Source: an uncultured Clostridia bacterium
Lineage (GTDB): Bacteria; Bacillota; Clostridia; Christensenellales; Borkfalkiaceae
DNA length: 64,000 nucleotides
Assembly: GCA_947572415.1 (NCBI GenBank)
Contig: CANPBT010000002.1
Coordinates: forward strand, 1 to 64,000
Direction of reading: 5' to 3'
Below the pieces are notes generated by a model, which did not search any database, was not told the origin of the DNA, and saw only the letters and a list, made by a program, of their open reading frames with translations. Numbering within the stretch: the stretch's first letter is position 1; each line of letters opens with the position of its first letter. The translations under genes and the position numbers were made by a program. Below are positions 26,801-35,025 of the stretch, piece after piece.

Positions 26801-27044
26801 GGTAGCTGTCGAAGTCCGAGCCCGAAAAGCTTTTCGAACTTTTGCCCTTAACGATAACTTCGCCAGAAGTCGGCTCGTCAAGTCCGCCGCACACGTTCAA
26901 AAGCGTGGATTTACCCGACCCCGATTTACCCAGAAGGAAAACGAGCCCCGTTTCCGGGAAAGCAATCGAAACGTCGTCAAGCGCTTTGGTGTCAACCCCG
27001 CCTTTGGTCCGGTAGACCTTGGTTACGTTTTTGATTTCAAGCAT
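23853..27044 (-). CDS. Fused ABC transporter: N-terminal ATPase and FtsX-type permease
   Basis: A 1063-residue protein. Residues 1-225 form an ABC ATPase (Walker A GKSGSGKST, signature LSGGQKQR, Walker B IIMADEPTGALD, switch VVSHD). A linker leads to a first membrane helix near 345-370 (IFTIFLSLIAFTMFGLFSTL). A Tyr/Asn-rich extracellular domain of about 530 residues follows. The last 150 residues hold three helices with the FtsX motif KEIGILRAVGARGTDVFKIFFAESG. This is a MacB-like half-transporter expected to work as a dimer. Its own consensus promoter precedes it, although it follows the transglutaminase-like gene. The substrate is unknown. Confidence 0.9.
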   Translation of the reverse strand: MLEIKNVTKVYRTKGGVDTKALDDVSIAFPETGLVFLLGKSGSGKSTLLNVCGGLDEPTSGEVIVKGKSSKSFSGSDFDSYRNTFVGFIFQEYNVLDEFNVEDNIALALELQGKPKDKEKIHKLLCDVELENFAKRKPNTLSGGQKQRIAIARALVKEPQIIMADEPTGALDSATGKQVFDTLKKLSETRLVIVVSHDREFAEIYGDRIVELKDGKILTDVTKTNVPPQAIDDNVTVIGGNTLNIKKGSKLNKDNIKAIQDFVLSCDGDVIITKGEKQIDSFKKANRMDDDGATETFGDTKSEDIRLRQYSKEDSKFIRSRLPAGKAIKIGASGLKLKPIRLIFTIFLSLIAFTMFGLFSTLMVYDGDSVAKNSFMQSGYDFINLSKMYETRITDSYDGRDDYTYQSYSFAKFTENELSDFTKTYGESTFGYYAYDTELDNVKMKNEKGGYYQAGLSKFAYVAPANAMRNKVTGDYPASLNEMCISKYLAEVLLTANSDVYAVKEDDKGNISYETKVDINSVNDVVGKTVVLNLRGDRQKFKITGIFDSGEIPKKYDELKNANSDGMLSYQFQNYLRSSVHQLALVSDNFYSEYSKYGIFDNDSGNGYYINYFDYCRESLRGAYKRGHYDSYNDIWIETEDMSEMGFNNSVKVYGEGDNRLESHFFGAADKTSLTDNELVLDIDNIYELYLKEICEYVKTKYAAGDIAEFGAKLPEKLKESDKTVDEWGSEYYDTDFGRFYNYEEYENSYNGRCKEILINQVRNIISLYRQGRYNRYDEQGNSITVKGSVAERENALKTLLKIFADFRPKQMQLKINDTRTVDCTVVGFHEVNLDGNSSDSGIYISQTFADANLQIEKNHNNIKIETNYVQESNAVYSGIYAQYNGTSDVTDAIFAIIGIENKKANDVVYSINDPLYESVDMVNGMAETLSTVFLWVGVVFAAFAALLMFNFISVSIASKRKEIGILRAVGARGTDVFKIFFAESGIIVGICTVLSLIGTFLACWLLNGILKAEAGLEVTLFVFGFVSVGMMLGIAILVAFIATFLPVYFAARKKPVDSIRAL

Positions 27045-27080
27045 TATTCTCTCCTTTTAAAAGCTGTATTAACTGTATTA

Positions 27081-27109
27081 ATTATAATAAACGGGTTTCC
27101 GCTTGTCAA
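27081..27109 (-). promoter_or_regulatory. Consensus promoter of the fused ABC exporter
   Basis: TTGACA (27109-27104), a 17-bp spacer, and TATAAT (27086-27081). TACAGTTAATACAG follows between the -10 box and the ribosome-binding site. It may be a short repeated operator. Confidence 0.8.
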
Positions 27110-27114
27110 CAGTT

Positions 27115-29349
27115 TTAAAGACCTGCGCAAATCCAGTACCTGTAAAACAGCGCCCACACTCTGCCCGAGCCCGACATCATTGCCGAAGCCGCGGCTTCGA
27201 TAAAATCGCAAACGTATGATTTTTCGCTGTCGTTGAGTTCGTACCCGCCGTAAACGCACTTTTCGACGAGGCTTGAAAACCTTGACACGTACTTTTCCTC
27301 CACGCCGAATTTAGCAAGCGTTTCGACGGAGAACCCGCCCGCGCGACGGAAATCGCGATTGACGATAGTATACGCCGCCCTGCCGAAAGCTTCGCCACGG
27401 GCTTGAAGCATGGCGCGCTTTTTGCGCAGTACGACAAATCTTTTAAGCTGTGCGGATAGCATGATAAGCATTACCACAAGCGCGACGCATAAAACGGGCA
27501 GCAGAATTTTGAGCGCGGTTAAAAGCGCTTTTTCGGACGGGGTCAGCTTTTCTTTGCCGATATCGGGTTCGTCGGGTTTTTCCTCGTCTGGGTTTTCGGG
27601 AGGGATATCCGGCAAAGTCGGCTCGTCGGGCTTATTATCCACGTCGGGCGCGGGAGGTTTTTCCATATCCTCTTCGGAAAAGAAGGTCGGCGTCGTTTCA
27701 ATGGGCAGCCAGCCTATTCCGTCGAAGTACACCTCCGCCCATGCGTGCGAATTTTTTCCCGTGGCAACTATGTCCGAAGTCGACAAAACCTTTTCCGTGC
27801 GAATAAAATAGCCCTCTGCATATCTTGCGGCAAGCCCGTAGGCGCGGTACATATACACCGCCGCCGAGGCGAAGTACGCCGCGTTTGCCTTTTCTATATT
27901 CCCGCCGAAGAAAGCCGTAATAAAATCCTCGTCCGTGCGGTCGGGAACGTCCGAGTAGGTAAAATTATCGAGAAAGTATCTGCGTATGAGCTGCGTGACG
28001 GTGTTGACCGTGGGCGAATTCACCTGAACGATATGCGGCGAAACGGCACGAAGCTTATCCTTGTCGATTTCACGGTATATATCGCTTACGAAAGCGCGGT
28101 ACTGCCCCTCGTATTCAAGATAAGCGCTCATTTCCGCGGTGTGCTGCGCCGAGGGGTTGAGCCACTGCGCCTGACTTATCCACTCGCAGTTACGGTTGCG
28201 CGAATATGCGCGGAAAGAATACGATTTGGGCGAAAATATATTCGCGAGAACGGTACCGTCGTAATACGGCGCGCCCGCGCCCGTCTTTTCGGCAGTATAG
28301 GGCGAATAAATATATCTGCCGTTTGCGCCCACGTTGTTTACCGTTATGCCGTATCTGTCGCTTCCGCCGTTGAGCGCGGTATACCTTGCGAACTGCGTAA
28401 AAGGTATGCCGTCCGCGGCGACGTAATCCAAAAGCCCCTGATACCCGTCCTCAACGTAAACGTTTCTGTCGGTAGGCGACCACTTCGCGCCCGAAAGTTC
28501 TCCGCCAGAAAAACCTTTTAAATACAGATTGCGGACCTGCGACGTAAGGCTGATTTCGAGGCGGATATCATCGTCCGAAAGCATAGCCCCCGCCTTATTG
28601 AGGTCGCCCTCTGGCAGGCTGTCGCCGCCGTATACCGCGCGGCGGAACGCCGAAACGGCAGCCTCGCGCGCGCCCCTGACAGCGGAGCTTCCGCCGTAGA
28701 AAAAGCAGCCCGCGGCGGACGTGAACAGCACGACGGCGCAGAGCGCGTACGCCCCCGCCGACTTTAAATCGAGGCCCTTATCCGCAACGCACAGCAAGGC
28801 GTACGAAAAAGCGAGCGCGACCGCCGCCCACCATGCGGGATAAAGCCCGAGGAATACCCAGAGTACGGCGACCGCGGCGGAAAATGCTATTAGTATACGG
28901 CTTTTTCTTACCGCCGCCGTCGCTGAACCCAGCCAGACGGATATTACGGACGAAAACGCAAATCCGCCCCATACCGAGTACTCGGCGGCAATTCCGCCGA
29001 AGCCCCAGTGCATATTCGAGTTAGCCGTACGCGCAACAGCGTTGAAAAAACCCGCCGCGCCGCCGACAAAGCCGAAGAAATCAACCGCGACGCATACAGC
29101 GGTGTAAACGACCGCCACGGCAAAAACTATGTATTTTACGTATTTTTTGCGCCCGAACGCGCAATATGCCGCGGTGAACGCGACGCCCGTAAAAACCGAC
29201 GCGAGAAACTCCGCCCTGTTGCCGAGTGCGGAAAAAAGCGTAAGGTAAAAGGCGGCGAAGAAAAAAGTTATCGCCGCAACGTTTAAAAATCCGTCGCCGG
29301 CCGCGGGCGCGGCTTTCATTATTATTTCTTTTTGCTTTACCTTTGCCAT
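27115..29349 (-). CDS. TgpA-like membrane protein with degenerate transglutaminase domain
   Basis: The 744-residue protein has about six N-terminal membrane helices (to about 220), an extracellular region, a transglutaminase-like domain (about 440-560), a Pro/Glu/Asp-rich linker and a membrane helix near 625-645 with a cytosolic tail. The core aligns with active enzymes at FASAAVYMYRAYGLAARYAEGYF and NSHAWAEVYFDGIGW. The position of the catalytic Cys before FASA is Ala490 (ANAAYFASA), and the usual Asp of the triad is Glu in PIETTP. The His is kept. An inactive, structural or peptide-binding role is therefore likely. It is the last gene of a MoxR-DUF58-TgpA set, a combination conserved in many bacteria. 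Start 4 bp after the DUF58 stop. Confidence 0.85.
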   Translation of the reverse strand: MAKVKQKEIIMKAAPAAGDGFLNVAAITFFFAAFYLTLFSALGNRAEFLASVFTGVAFTAAYCAFGRKKYVKYIVFAVAVVYTAVCVAVDFFGFVGGAAGFFNAVARTANSNMHWGFGGIAAEYSVWGGFAFSSVISVWLGSATAAVRKSRILIAFSAAVAVLWVFLGLYPAWWAAVALAFSYALLCVADKGLDLKSAGAYALCAVVLFTSAAGCFFYGGSSAVRGAREAAVSAFRRAVYGGDSLPEGDLNKAGAMLSDDDIRLEISLTSQVRNLYLKGFSGGELSGAKWSPTDRNVYVEDGYQGLLDYVAADGIPFTQFARYTALNGGSDRYGITVNNVGANGRYIYSPYTAEKTGAGAPYYDGTVLANIFSPKSYSFRAYSRNRNCEWISQAQWLNPSAQHTAEMSAYLEYEGQYRAFVSDIYREIDKDKLRAVSPHIVQVNSPTVNTVTQLIRRYFLDNFTYSDVPDRTDEDFITAFFGGNIEKANAAYFASAAVYMYRAYGLAARYAEGYFIRTEKVLSTSDIVATGKNSHAWAEVYFDGIGWLPIETTPTFFSEEDMEKPPAPDVDNKPDEPTLPDIPPENPDEEKPDEPDIGKEKLTPSEKALLTALKILLPVLCVALVVMLIMLSAQLKRFVVLRKKRAMLQARGEAFGRAAYTIVNRDFRRAGGFSVETLAKFGVEEKYVSRFSSLVEKCVYGGYELNDSEKSYVCDFIEAAASAMMSGSGRVWALFYRYWICAGL

Positions 29350-29352
29350 AAT

Positions 29353-30507
29353 TTACAACACCCGACACGCGAGCGACTTTTCGATAAGCGCGCACGGAAC
29401 GTCGATTATTTTTATTCCGCCCTCGTCCAGCTCGCCGTCGCGCTCGCCGACGGCGAGCGCGGTTATATCCGCAGAGGGAAACTGCCTGAGCTCCGTCGCG
29501 GTCACCGAGGGCGCGACGAATATTATTTTGGTGAATATTGAGCACTGTTTTGTGCGCGAGGCATAAAACAGCGTTTCCGAATTACCCTCCGCGACCTTTA
29601 TACTCATAAGCGAATACACCGCCTTTACGAAGCTGTCGCCGTCGAAAACCTCGGCGCGGTTGTACTCGCCGCCGTTGAACCAGCCTATACAATGAGGCTC
29701 GCCCCCGTCTTTCAGCGAAGCGGATATGGAAACGACGGCGTCGAGCACGCAGTTCAGCTGTTCGTCGGAAGCTTCGCCGAACGTCTTTTTTCTGCTTAAA
29801 TCCGCAAGAATGAGCGTGCGGTTTTCGTCGTTCGCGCCGTATTCTTTTGATTTCAGCGTATCGAATTTGCCCGAAAGCTTCCAGTGCACCGAATGGAGCG
29901 AGTCGCCCGCAACGTAGTCGCGGACGTTGAAAATTTCCGAGCGGTCGCCGCCGCGGCGCGGCAGGGAGTTTTCACCCGTGAGCGACGCGCTTCCGTTTGC
30001 GCCCAGCGTTATGCGGAGCCCGTCGTATAATACGGGCGAAACTATGCTTTCGGCAAAGCGCGAGCATTTGATTTTAAGCGAGCATATACCGAAAACGTCG
30101 AAGAGTGTTATGTTTACAAAGCGTACGTTTATTCTGCCCGAATCGGCGCCGACGAAGTCGTAGCTATGCGGCGCAAACGAAAGGTCCTTGAAAACGAAGA
30201 CCCTGCGCTCGCTTTTACGGAAGGTGGTGTTTTCAACGTCCACCGTCACCTTTACCGCACCGGCTAAAAATCGGGGCGAGAGCCCCGCACGCATAGTTAT
30301 GTCGAGCGCGCCGCCGCGTATGCACGATTCGCGTACGGAAAAATCGAATTTTATCAGCCTTTTCGCTATCGCAAGCATCAGAAGAGAAACCGCGGGTACG
30401 GCTAAAAGGCACACGCACGCAAAAAGCGCGGCGCCGCTGTCCGTAGCTATAAACGCGGCGGCAGCCAGAGCGCAAGCCGCCGCATAAATCAATCTCTTCC
30501 AAAGCAT
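29353..30507 (-). CDS. DUF58 domain membrane protein
   Basis: The 384-residue protein has two N-terminal membrane helices (about 5-45), a beta-rich region, then the DUF58 signature around GGDRSEIFNVRDYVAGDSLHSVHWKLSGKF at about 190-220 (RDY..GD....H.K). A von Willebrand-A-like remainder includes ILADLS. DUF58 proteins usually accompany a MoxR ATPase and a transglutaminase-like protein, as here, and are thought to act in assembly of cell-envelope complexes. ATG after AAAGGAAA, 10 bp after moxR. Confidence 0.88.
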   Translation of the reverse strand: MLWKRLIYAAACALAAAAFIATDSGAALFACVCLLAVPAVSLLMLAIAKRLIKFDFSVRESCIRGGALDITMRAGLSPRFLAGAVKVTVDVENTTFRKSERRVFVFKDLSFAPHSYDFVGADSGRINVRFVNITLFDVFGICSLKIKCSRFAESIVSPVLYDGLRITLGANGSASLTGENSLPRRGGDRSEIFNVRDYVAGDSLHSVHWKLSGKFDTLKSKEYGANDENRTLILADLSRKKTFGEASDEQLNCVLDAVVSISASLKDGGEPHCIGWFNGGEYNRAEVFDGDSFVKAVYSLMSIKVAEGNSETLFYASRTKQCSIFTKIIFVAPSVTATELRQFPSADITALAVGERDGELDEGGIKIIDVPCALIEKSLACRVL

Positions 30508-30517
30508 ATTTTTTCCT

Positions 30518-31456
30518 TTATCTGCCTATCTTGGGCACGGGTGTATTTTTTAAGATATCTTCGAGTATCGAGCGCGCCGTAAGCCCTTCGAGCTTGGCGC
30601 GGGGACGGAGTATGAGCCTGTGCGCGCACACGTCCGCAAATACGTATTTCACGTCGCCGGGGATAACGTAGTCGCGCTCGGAAAGTATTGCGCAGGCTCG
30701 CACCATACGCGAAAGCGCTATAAGCCCGCGGGGGCTGACGCCCAGCTCTATGAGCGGGTTATTGCGCGTGCTTTCGCACAGCGTTACCATATATACGAGT
30801 ATATCCTCTGCGATTTTTACCGAGCCGAGATAATTCTGGATTTCGGTCAGGCTGTCGCGGTCGGTTATCGCGGTTAGCGAATCTATCGGGTCGCTCGCCT
30901 GATGGCTCTTTAAAATTTCAACCTGCTCGGCCGAGTCGGGGTAGCCTATCGAAAGCTTTACCATAAATCTGTCGAGCTGGGAGTCGGGCAGCGGCTGCGT
31001 GCCCGCCGAACCGACGGGGTTCTGCGTCGCGATACACACGAACGGGTTAGGCAGAATATGCGTTACGCCGTCTACAGTGACAGAGTTTTCCTCCATCGCT
31101 TCGAGCAGCGCGGACTGCGTCTTTGCCGAAGCGCGGTTGATTTCGTCGCCCATAAACAGATTGCATACTATCGCGCCCGCCTTATAGTCGAATTCGCCCG
31201 TCTGCTTGTTGTACACGGTGAAGCCCGTTATGTCCGACGGCATTGTGTCCGGCGTGAACTGGACGCGCTTGAAATCCAGCCCAAGCGCCTTTGCAAACGC
31301 AAGCGCGAGCGTGGTTTTGCCTACGCCGGGGGTATCCTCCAAAAGCACGTTGCCCTTGGCATATATAGCCATAAGCACCTTTTTGACCACTTCTTCCTTG
31401 CCTATAAGCACTTTGCCTATACTGCGGATAATTTCTTCGGATTTTTCGATAATCAT
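30518..31456 (-). CDS. MoxR-family AAA+ ATPase
   Basis: The 312-residue protein has Walker A LEDTPGVGKTTLA near residue 36, the MoxR-specific stretch FKRVQFTPDTMPSDITGF, Walker B FMGDEINRASAKTQSALLEAMEE, sensor-1 ATQNP and PLPDSQLDRFMVKL, and a C-terminal lid with SPRGLIALSRMVRA. MoxR ATPases act as chaperones that mature protein complexes, typically with VWA/DUF58 partners. The downstream DUF58 gene is the expected partner. ATG after GAGGAAAG. It is in one operon with the LRR lipoprotein upstream. Confidence 0.93.
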   Translation of the reverse strand: MIIEKSEEIIRSIGKVLIGKEEVVKKVLMAIYAKGNVLLEDTPGVGKTTLALAFAKALGLDFKRVQFTPDTMPSDITGFTVYNKQTGEFDYKAGAIVCNLFMGDEINRASAKTQSALLEAMEENSVTVDGVTHILPNPFVCIATQNPVGSAGTQPLPDSQLDRFMVKLSIGYPDSAEQVEILKSHQASDPIDSLTAITDRDSLTEIQNYLGSVKIAEDILVYMVTLCESTRNNPLIELGVSPRGLIALSRMVRACAILSERDYVIPGDVKYVFADVCAHRLILRPRAKLEGLTARSILEDILKNTPVPKIGR

Positions 31457-31477
31457 ATACTTTCCTCGCTTAACTTT

Positions 31478-34400
31478 TTACCACGGCTTCGGCGTTTCGC
31501 CGTCGACGAAGAACCAGCCGTACCCCTCGTAATTTATAGTCAGATCGTCAGGCTGCGTCGCAATGTAAAGGTAACGGCTTATATTGTTGTAATACTCGCC
31601 CGTGGAGCCTTCGGGGCAACCGTGCGTAAGGTATGAAATATTTATTCCGCTGTTGTCAAATAATGCGGTTAACTCGTTAACCGACAGTTTAAAGAACACA
31701 TTTTCTATACCGTACTGCCCGTAGAACGCATTGTTGCCTATCGATTTTACGTTTTCGGTTATCATTACATTTTTTAAGGTATCCGAAAAACGCGTTTCGG
31801 TTTTATCCGACGGGTCGATACTCGTTGCGAACGAGAACGCATAATCGCCTATGCTTTCGAGCGATTTGCCGCCGTAAAAGCTTTCCGCCGCGCGGCACTC
31901 GTAAAAGCTGTACGCGCCCAGAGTTTTGACCGTATCGGGAAGCTTAACCGTTCTGAGCGTGGCGTGGTATGCGAAAGCCCATTCGGCTATTTCGGTTACC
32001 CCTTCCGCCACGTCGAGCTCGGTCAGCCCGTTGCGCGCGGCGCAGAGAATAAGTTTTTTGCCGTCCTTTGAATAGAGAATATTGTTTTCGGCCTTGAAAT
32101 ACGGATTATCCGCGCTGACCTTGATTGTCTGAAGAGATTTGAGCGCGGAGAACGCGTCCGCGGCGATATCTTTCAGCCCGCCGCCTATTTCAAGCGATTT
32201 GAGGTTACCGCTGCCGTTGAAAGCCTTGACGCCTACGGAGGTTACGCTGTCCGGGATTTTTACGCTCGTCACCACGGTATTGTTCATAAACACGCCCGAG
32301 GCTATTTGAGTTGTTCCGTCCTTTATGCTGACCTCGGCGGAAAATCCCATATACATTATAAGCGTGTTGCCGCTGTAAATCAGGTTGCCGTCGGTATTGT
32401 AAACGGCGTTGTTTTCGTCTATCGTAAAGGTTTTTATGCCCTTGCAGTTTAACAGTATGCTTGCGCCGAGAAAGTTTACGGATGCGGGGATATGCAACGA
32501 TTCGAGCTTTACGGAATTATAGAAGGCGCCTTTGCCTATATTTTCAAGCCCGTCGTTCAGCGTTATATTTACAAGATTTTTCTGATTATGCACGGAGTAC
32601 GGGAGAATTACTTTTACTTCCGCGGGCAAAACTACTTCTTGCTTCGCGTAAGCGCAGGGCACTGCGTAGAGCACCGCGCCCGCGCCGAACTCCCTGCCGC
32701 CGACCGCGCTGCCGTAAAGTATACCGTCGACAGATTTAAAATACGGGTTGAGCGGCGAAACGGTAATTTCTTCAAGGTTGTTGCAGGTGTACGTAGCGGG
32801 CGATACGCTACCGAAAGTCTTGCCGTCGTCCTCGAAAGCATATGCGCCGAAAGTGCGCACGCCGCTGCCGAGGCGGAGCTTTTTAAGCCCCGTACAGCCC
32901 TGAAAAGCATATCCGTCAATACGGGTAAGGCTGTCGGGCAGGGTTACTTCCGAAAGGGAAACGCAGCCCACGAAAGCACGCATGCCTATCGACTGTATTT
33001 TGCCCCAGTCCACTTCGCCGAGCGAAGAGCAGTAACCGAACGCCCTTTCACCCAGACGGGTAACGCCGTTGAGCTTAACGCTTTGCAGGGTGGTTATGTA
33101 ATAGAAGCACATATCGGGGATTTCCGTAAACGCCGCAGGCAGATTTACCGAAGTGAGCGCTGTGTACTCGAAGCACCTCGAGGGAAGCTCCGTAAGGGAA
33201 ACGCAAGCCGAAAAATCGACCTCTTCGAGCTTGCTGTGCGAGAACGCCGCCGTGCCGATTTCCGTCAGCCGGGCGGGCAGCTTTATCGAGGTTATGCCGC
33301 AGTTAAAGAAAGCGGAAGCGTTTATGCCTATAACCGTGTCGGGCAGGTTTATCTCAGTAAGCGCGGTGCAGCCGTGGAATGCGGAAGCGCCTATATGCGT
33401 GAGCTCCGCGGGCAGTTCGAGCTCGGCAAGCGAAGCGCAGCCGTAGAAAAGTCTGTCGGGCAGAAAGTTTTCGTAAACCGAACGCCCCTGCGAGAAGCTT
33501 ATATTGCCAAGCCCCTCTACCTTTGCGAGCGAGGTACAGTTGTAGAAAACCGACGAGCCGAGATATTTGAGCGTAGAGGGGAATTTTATGCTTTTAAGCG
33601 ACGCGCATTCTGAGAACGCGGAATTGCCTATCCTTTCCAGCTCGTTGCCCAAATCGACCGAAACGAGGTTCGCGCAGTTATAGAAAGCGTCGCCCGCTAT
33701 GCTGACCGTTCCGTCCATAAGTTTGTAATCCGTTATGGATTTATCGAGTATCATACTCAGCCCGTACTTCGCGCCGCTGCCCGAACCGGATAAGCGCGTA
33801 TACAGTGCTATGCCGTTATCGAGGTTCATATCGGTGCCGAAAAACACGCCCGTCATAATATTTTTTACGTTTTCAAGCCCCGACACTTCGATTAAATTCG
33901 AATAGGCGAAACAGAAATGCTGAAGCGTGGTCACGCTTTCGGGGATAGTCAGCGTGGATATCTGCCAGGACGCGCAAGCGTAACTTGCGATTTCCGTGAC
34001 CGAATCGCTGAGCTCCGCGCGCTCGCAGCTTGCGGGCATTAAGTAAAGCGAGGTTTTATCCTTATTGTACAGCGCGCCGTTATACGAGGAATACGCGGTA
34101 TTGCCCGTATCGACGGTAATTTCATTGAGCCCTACAGTGTTTATATGCATGGTAAACGGGGTTTCGAGCCGCGCCGTGGAGGGCAGATGCAGCTTTTCGA
34201 AATTTATCGCCGTTGGGTCGGGCGACTTCGAAAACATTGACTTTAAATCGACAAATGTAACGCCCTCGGGTATTTTAAGCGTCTGAACTTTTTCGCCGGT
34301 ATAGCCCGAAAACACGCGCTTGCCGCCGGAATAGCTTATATTCATTTCGGAAAGCTGGTTTTGGGTAATAAAGTGCGCGTGCAGGTCGGTTACGCGCACG

Positions 34401-35020
34401 TTGCCGGACGCTGGCGGCGAAAGCGGTCTGAGTCCCGTTACGGGCTGTTCGTCCGCAAAATGCCAGCCGTCGAAGCGTATCGCCCTGTCGTAATCCTTTT
34501 CGATAGCCGCCCCGTCTACGGAGTAGTTGTTCGCCTGAGTGTCTATCCATACCGAAAGCTTATTTTCGTTGTCGAGCGCGGCGGAAGCGGGCGAGCTTTT
34601 CCACAAATCCGTTTTGTCCTCGTCGAGGTAAAAATTGACGGTATAATCGTTTACGTCGTAAAATATAAAATTTTCCGCGTGCTTGTAATATACCTTTATC
34701 TGTTTGTTGGTACCGGTTGTTTCGAGGTCGAATCCGTCGTAGCGCACTATTCCGTCGCGGAGGTGCTCCTCGGTGACGTACACCTCCGAGCCGTCCTCGT
34801 TAACGAATTTGCACTTGCACCTTTCGATTACCTGCGCGGCATCCGCCTCCATTCCCCGAGCGAAATCGAGGCGGTTGTTCTCGATAAACAGTACGGAGTT
34901 TTCGTTTATGCCGGGTATTTCCTTTTCGGGTTTATACTCGGTGCACGCCGTCACCGCAAACGCGCAAGCCGACGCGGCGCATACGGTTATAAGCGAAGTT
35001 AGCAATATTTTTCTTTTCAT
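31478..35020 (-). CDS. Large BspA-type leucine-rich-repeat lipoprotein
   Basis: The ATG at 35020 (AAAAGGTG upstream) is preferred to the GTG at 35029. The protein of about 1180 residues has a lipoprotein signal ending in VTAC, a 200-residue N-terminal region, then some 25 leucine-rich repeats of the LRR_5/BspA class. The repeat pattern is (I)G..AF..C..L..(I/V).LP..(L/V)..I, from about 230 to 1130. The C-terminus (YGWFFVDGETPKPW) is unusual. BspA-like proteins mediate adhesion or protein binding at the surface. The gene overlaps the end of the hybrid kinase and precedes MoxR-DUF58-TgpA, which could assemble or present it (inference). Confidence 0.88.
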   Translation of the reverse strand: MKRKILLTSLITVCAASACAFAVTACTEYKPEKEIPGINENSVLFIENNRLDFARGMEADAAQVIERCKCKFVNEDGSEVYVTEEHLRDGIVRYDGFDLETTGTNKQIKVYYKHAENFIFYDVNDYTVNFYLDEDKTDLWKSSPASAALDNENKLSVWIDTQANNYSVDGAAIEKDYDRAIRFDGWHFADEQPVTGLRPLSPPASGNVRVTDLHAHFITQNQLSEMNISYSGGKRVFSGYTGEKVQTLKIPEGVTFVDLKSMFSKSPDPTAINFEKLHLPSTARLETPFTMHINTVGLNEITVDTGNTAYSSYNGALYNKDKTSLYLMPASCERAELSDSVTEIASYACASWQISTLTIPESVTTLQHFCFAYSNLIEVSGLENVKNIMTGVFFGTDMNLDNGIALYTRLSGSGSGAKYGLSMILDKSITDYKLMDGTVSIAGDAFYNCANLVSVDLGNELERIGNSAFSECASLKSIKFPSTLKYLGSSVFYNCTSLAKVEGLGNISFSQGRSVYENFLPDRLFYGCASLAELELPAELTHIGASAFHGCTALTEINLPDTVIGINASAFFNCGITSIKLPARLTEIGTAAFSHSKLEEVDFSACVSLTELPSRCFEYTALTSVNLPAAFTEIPDMCFYYITTLQSVKLNGVTRLGERAFGYCSSLGEVDWGKIQSIGMRAFVGCVSLSEVTLPDSLTRIDGYAFQGCTGLKKLRLGSGVRTFGAYAFEDDGKTFGSVSPATYTCNNLEEITVSPLNPYFKSVDGILYGSAVGGREFGAGAVLYAVPCAYAKQEVVLPAEVKVILPYSVHNQKNLVNITLNDGLENIGKGAFYNSVKLESLHIPASVNFLGASILLNCKGIKTFTIDENNAVYNTDGNLIYSGNTLIMYMGFSAEVSIKDGTTQIASGVFMNNTVVTSVKIPDSVTSVGVKAFNGSGNLKSLEIGGGLKDIAADAFSALKSLQTIKVSADNPYFKAENNILYSKDGKKLILCAARNGLTELDVAEGVTEIAEWAFAYHATLRTVKLPDTVKTLGAYSFYECRAAESFYGGKSLESIGDYAFSFATSIDPSDKTETRFSDTLKNVMITENVKSIGNNAFYGQYGIENVFFKLSVNELTALFDNSGINISYLTHGCPEGSTGEYYNNISRYLYIATQPDDLTINYEGYGWFFVDGETPKPW

Positions 35021-35025
35021 AAAAT

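Noticed and set aside
32000-34200. Periodic repeats that might suggest a CRISPR or tandem repeat
   Set aside because: They are degenerate leucine-rich repeats inside a coding gene. No identical repeat with unique spacers occurs anywhere in the window.
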